Part shown: piece by piece, positions 61,294 through 64,000 of the stretch
Position numbering within the stretch: position 1 is the first letter of the stretch
How the letters are laid out: each line of letters begins with the position of its first letter
Assembly (NCBI GenBank): GCA_039795165.1
Contig: JBDKER010000025.1
Span: 13,716 to 77,715, forward strand
DNA from: V1-33 sp039795165
GTDB lineage: Bacteria > Verrucomicrobiota > Verrucomicrobiia > Verrucomicrobiales > V1-33
Direction of reading: 5' to 3'
DNA length: 64,000 nucleotides
Program-made: the position numbers and the translations under genes
The notes under the pieces: model-generated
The model's input: only the letters and a program-made list of their open reading frames with translations
Database searches by the model: none
Told to the model about the DNA's origin: nothing

Positions 61294-61841
61294 TGCTTTT
61301 CGGTCCGGGCGGGCTGTGGGGCGGGGTCGCGGTCGCCGTGGAAGAACGAGGTGACGTCCGGGTTGACGCTGGTGTCGATGATCTGCCAGCGGCCATCCGA
61401 GAAGTAGGCGTAGAGGCGCCAGCGGACGGGGCGCTTGCGGAAATTGACGGCGTAGATCAGTTCGCGGAGGCTGCGGCCGGCTGATTTGGCGGAGAGGAGT
61501 TCGGTTCCTTCGAGTTTCCCGCAGCCTTCCATGACCTGGTCGGTTACGTCCGTGAGTTGCTGGAGGAGGTCGCGGTCTTCTTCGGCGACGAAGGAACCTT
61601 CGAAGAGTTTTTCGTAGGCGGCCGAGGTGCGTTCCTCGCGCAGGAGGGAGAAGAAGGCTTCGATGCGGGCGCGCAGGGCGGGGTCGAGTTCCGAGGAAGT
61701 GCCGGATGGTCTGGTGGGGACGGTTTCGGTGGGTTTGGGGATTGCTTTGGCGGAAGCGGAGCGGGATTTCTGCTGAGCGTGGGCCGGGGCGAGGAGGAGG
61801 GCAGCGGCGGTGGCGGACAGGGCGGAGGCAGGGAGTCGCAT
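61290..61841 (-). CDS. Secreted protein of unknown function upstream of the methyltransferase
   Basis: This is a 183-residue exported protein. ATG 61841 gives a Sec signal (MRLPASALSATAAALLLAPAHAQ); an in-frame start 84 bp upstream is rejected. The mature part has a Ser/Thr/Pro-rich linker, then a helical region (RIEAFFSLLREERTSAAYEKLFEGSF) and strands (WRLYAYFSDGRWQIIDTSVN) suggestive of an NTF2/DUF-like fold. No catalytic residues are recognised. Its stop overlaps the GTG of the methyltransferase gene by 4 bp, which makes this a curious first gene for a methyltransferase operon. Confidence 0.72.
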   Translation of the reverse strand: MRLPASALSATAAALLLAPAHAQQKSRSASAKAIPKPTETVPTRPSGTSSELDPALRARIEAFFSLLREERTSAAYEKLFEGSFVAEEDRDLLQQLTDVTDQVMEGCGKLEGTELLSAKSAGRSLRELIYAVNFRKRPVRWRLYAYFSDGRWQIIDTSVNPDVTSFFHGDRDPAPQPARTEKQ

Positions 61842-61951
61842 GGTGGGAGAATGGAGTTGGGGGGGAGGGTGGTGCAATCCCGATCTCTTCCGCGAGGGCT
61901 TGCATGGGGTGGGCAACCTGTGCATGGGGGTTGGGTAGAGGGATCCGAGAC

Positions 61952-63412
61952 ATGCTGCGCCGACGATTGCTGATGTTCACTGTAATGCTGCCGTGTTGCC
62001 GGGCGGTGTCTCCTCCGTCGCGTCTCGAGGAGAGCGGTGTGGCGGTGCCGGGGGGGTGGATTACGACTCGGGAAGGGGCGCGCGGGGTTGATCTGGAATG
62101 GGTCAAGCGGTTCGGGGACCGGCGCCTTGAGGAACTGGTGAAGGAAGCGCTCGCGCACAATCCTGATCTGAAAGTTGCGTCGGCGCGGCGGGATCAGGCT
62201 GCCAGTCTGATCCGGAGTGCGGCGGCCCAGGGATTGCCGCAGCTTGAGGGGCGGCTGGGAACGGATCGTTCGCAGCGGAACTTCATTGGTTTTCCGTTTG
62301 GCCGGGGTGGGGCGGATGAGGGTGGGGTGCCGGGAGGCGGAGGGGCGCCGGCGGAGCCTCAGGTGACGCCGTTTGAGGTGACGACGTACACGAGCGCAGT
62401 GAATCTGCAGTGGGAGCTTGATCTGTGGGGGAGGATCCGGGCGGGGACGGCGGCGGCGGTGGCGGGGGCGGAGGCGGCGGAGGCGGATCTGCGGGCGGCG
62501 CGGGCGTCGCTGGTGGGGCAGGTGGTGCGGGCATGGTTTGCGGTGGCCGAGGCTGAGGAGCAGGAAGCGGTGGCGGGGCTGGCGCTGAAGGCGGCGCAGG
62601 ACACCCAGGAGGCGCTCGAGGAAAGGTTCCGGACCGGGCAGGCCGGCAACGAGGGAAGTCTGGGGGCGCAGTTGCGGCTGGCGCGGTCCGATGTTTCCTC
62701 GGCGCGGGCGGCTCTTGCGCAGCGGAAGGAAGGAAAGGTGCTGGCGGTCCGGGCGCTGGAGTTGCTGCTGGGTCGGTATCCGGCTGGATGGGTGGATGGT
62801 GGTGGCAGGCTGCCGGGTGTGCCTGCGGCGGCTCCGGCGGGTTTGCCTTCGGAGCTGCTGCTGCGGAGGCCTGACATTCTGGCGGCCGAGCGGCGGTTTG
62901 CGGCGCAGGGGATGCGGCAGAAGGAAGCGCGGCGGGCGGTTTTTCCGCGGCTGGCGCTGACTGGCAGTGCCGGGACGAACACGGATGCGCTCAGCAACCT
63001 GCTGGCGAGTGACTATGGGATCTGGAATCTTGGTGCGGGACTGACGCAGACGATTTTCACTGGGGGTCAGGTGCTGGCCGAGATCCGGAGGCGGGGAGCG
63101 GAGCAGGATGAGGCTCTTGCACTCCTGCAGAAGGCTGTGCTGAAGGCGTTTGGGGAAGTGGAGGAAGCGCTGCAGCTCGAGGGGATCTTGCGGGAGCGGG
63201 AAGTTGCTCTGGAGGAAGCTCTGAGGCTGGCAGCCGAAGCTGATACCGAGGCGCGCGCCAACTACCGGCAGGGCATTGGCGACATTCTGACGGTACTGGC
63301 GACACAGAACCGTGCCCTGCAGGCCAAATCGCAGCTGACGCTGGTCCGGAGGCTGCGGCTCGACAACCGGGTGGCCCTGCATCTCGCGCTGGGCGGGGAC
63401 TTTGTGGTCTGA
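61952..63412 (+). CDS. NodT-type outer-membrane efflux factor (TolC family)
   Basis: This is a 486-residue outer-membrane channel. The start ATG 61952 (MLRRRLLMFTVMLPCC) leads to a possible lipoprotein signal, though the LPCC lipobox is atypical. Two OEP repeats are visible: the first (about 70-260, SAVNLQWELDLWGRIRAG, ALKAAQDTQEALEERFRTGQAG) and the second (about 280-480, GLPSELLLRRPDILAAERRFAAQGMRQKEARRAVFPRL, then QGIGDILTVLATQNRALQAKSQL). The family exports drugs or other compounds with an RND pump and a membrane-fusion protein; neither lies between this gene and the window end, so partners may be elsewhere. It is divergent from the methyltransferase operon. Confidence 0.9.
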   Translation: MLRRRLLMFTVMLPCCRAVSPPSRLEESGVAVPGGWITTREGARGVDLEWVKRFGDRRLEELVKEALAHNPDLKVASARRDQAASLIRSAAAQGLPQLEGRLGTDRSQRNFIGFPFGRGGADEGGVPGGGGAPAEPQVTPFEVTTYTSAVNLQWELDLWGRIRAGTAAAVAGAEAAEADLRAARASLVGQVVRAWFAVAEAEEQEAVAGLALKAAQDTQEALEERFRTGQAGNEGSLGAQLRLARSDVSSARAALAQRKEGKVLAVRALELLLGRYPAGWVDGGGRLPGVPAAAPAGLPSELLLRRPDILAAERRFAAQGMRQKEARRAVFPRLALTGSAGTNTDALSNLLASDYGIWNLGAGLTQTIFTGGQVLAEIRRRGAEQDEALALLQKAVLKAFGEVEEALQLEGILREREVALEEALRLAAEADTEARANYRQGIGDILTVLATQNRALQAKSQLTLVRRLRLDNRVALHLALGGDFVV

Positions 63413-63926
63413 CGCAGGGGTGGGGCTAGTACTTTCCCTTATAACCCCCTCAAGTTTTTCCGGGATGCGGAAGATTTTCCGTCTAGATCGCAGATTTGCG
63501 TGGACAAGTCTGTGAAAATATGTTTTAGTTTTTTACCGCGAGGTTTTTCTGGTTGGTTCTACGGATCGGGTGCTGTGGTTCCTGCCGGAGGACCTCGTGG
63601 GATTTATACAGATTGAGGGGCCGTTCCTGTTTCAGGATCATCTGGTGTTTCGCCAGAAGCGCGCAACCGTCAGCGGGTCGGATTTTATTCGTCTGAAGGC
63701 GGGATGCTGGAGGCGCAATCGCTGGCTGGGCCATTTGCTTGAGCCCCCAGCCTCCCGCCTTCATCCTCACAAAACCCTGAACTTCAGTTAGTTATTTTGA
63801 AGTGAACAGCGGGCGGTCCCTCAATTCTGGATGATTTGCTGATTAGTGTGGGGAGGGATTGTGATGGGTGGTGGAGACTGGGGTGAGGAGTCGGGTGGAA
63901 AGAGAATTTCAAATCCGTTTTCAATC
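63413..63926. other. About 500 bp without a recognised gene
   Basis: This stretch is clearly AT-richer than the rest of the window (for example ATATGTTTTAGTTTTTTACC near 63517) and contains only short open frames on either strand that look like shadows. A weak 5-6 bp hairpin (63457-63473), a small hairpin TCTGG/CCAGA (around 63639-63655) and the long palindrome at 63695-63762 are the only structure I see. It could be a degraded mobile element or a regulatory region. Confidence 0.6.
63695..63762. repeat. Long imperfect palindrome
   Basis: GAAGGCGGGATGCTGGAGGC (63695-63714) pairs with the reverse complement of 63743-63762 (GCCCCCAGCCTCCCGCCTTC) at 18 of 20 positions, with a 28-nt loop. No T-run follows, so it is not a typical terminator. 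The form suits a REP-type or miniature repeat element, but only one copy is visible here. Confidence 0.75.
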
Positions 63927-64000
63927 ATGAGTATCTGCAGAAAATCGTATCGGCTGGTGGGGAGGGATGGGGTTGCGCGGTTGTCGGGGTGGGAGCGGGC
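63927..64000 (+). CDS. Possible start of an unidentified gene, truncated by the window
   Basis: An ATG at 63927 opens a frame of 24 codons (MSICRKSYRLVGRDGVARLS...) to the window end. There is no good ribosome-binding site and no recognisable family. Treat as uncertain. Confidence 0.2.
   Translation, partial: MSICRKSYRLVGRDGVARLSGWER

Noticed and set aside
61294..62160. N-terminal extension of the methyltransferase frame
   Set aside because: The added residues are Arg/Pro-rich and lie over another gene; motif I is placed normally from GTG 61293.
63525..63791. Short frames on both strands at the window end as genes
   Set aside because: They overlap each other and the palindrome, and have no ribosome-binding site or family.

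Overview
The window is GC-rich, densely coded DNA from what looks like a member of the Verrucomicrobiota. The organism call is an inference. It rests on a PEP-CTERM protein, a planctomycete/verrucomicrobial-type DUF1549/DUF1553 cytochrome protein with a LamG domain, Tat-exported Gfo/Idh/MocA oxidoreductases, a sulfatase, very large PA14/C-type-lectin and lamin-tail secreted proteins, and housekeeping genes scattered outside classical operons. I see no tRNA, rRNA, CRISPR array, prophage or complete insertion sequence.

Layout: 0-4.5 kb holds a truncated Gfo/Idh/MocA oxidoreductase, an L-serine dehydratase, an outer-membrane protein and thiE. 4.6-10.9 kb is a compact type II secretion/type IV pilus-like operon: two tandem GspE/PilB ATPases, GspF/PilC, one pseudopilin and an unknown single-pass protein. 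11-18.2 kb has a Tat-exported oxidoreductase, a DUF4239 membrane protein, an exported nicotinamidase and the large cytochrome/DUF1553 protein. 18.3-24.5 kb is a tight plus-strand gene run behind a clear TTGACA/TAATCT promoter: a TPR protein, a membrane fusion of a pseudokinase with a catalytically dead formylglycine-generating-enzyme-like domain, a secreted unknown protein, a cell-wall amidase and threonine synthase. 24.5-30.4 kb has the PEP-CTERM protein, a flavin-dependent halogenase-family protein, and an AraC regulator divergent from an arylsulfatase with a 21-bp-spaced direct repeat between them. 30.4-33.8 kb is a minus-strand set of sensor kinase, response regulator, PepSY-like protein, small secreted protein and EF-hand protein.

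33.9-46.4 kb contains a secreted Ig/lamin-tail protein, gatB flanked by two TM-plus-TPR proteins, and a minus-strand run of DapA-family lyase, enolase-superfamily enzyme, ParB and a glutaminyl-cyclase-like metallopeptidase, followed by a second amidase and hisS. 46.5-52.6 kb holds queF, a DUF3482-type GTPase and a 1326-residue lectin/PA14 protein with its own predicted promoter and terminator. 52.8-61.8 kb holds a GlcD-type FAD oxidase, a PNPOx-family protein, a PQQ-type beta-propeller, a SufE plus rhodanese pair, a GT-C membrane protein, a DUF423 protein, and an overlapping operon of a secreted protein, a Dcm-like cytosine methyltransferase and a GT9 glycosyltransferase. The end of the window has a NodT-type outer-membrane factor and about 500 bp of non-coding, AT-richer DNA with a long imperfect palindrome.

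The best candidates for something new are the pseudokinase/FGE-like envelope operon (18.3-23.0 kb), the minimal two-ATPase pilus/secretion operon, the EF-hand/PepSY two-component set, and the methyltransferase operon. No known defence or mobile system is recognisable. All family calls were made by reading motifs; no database search was run.
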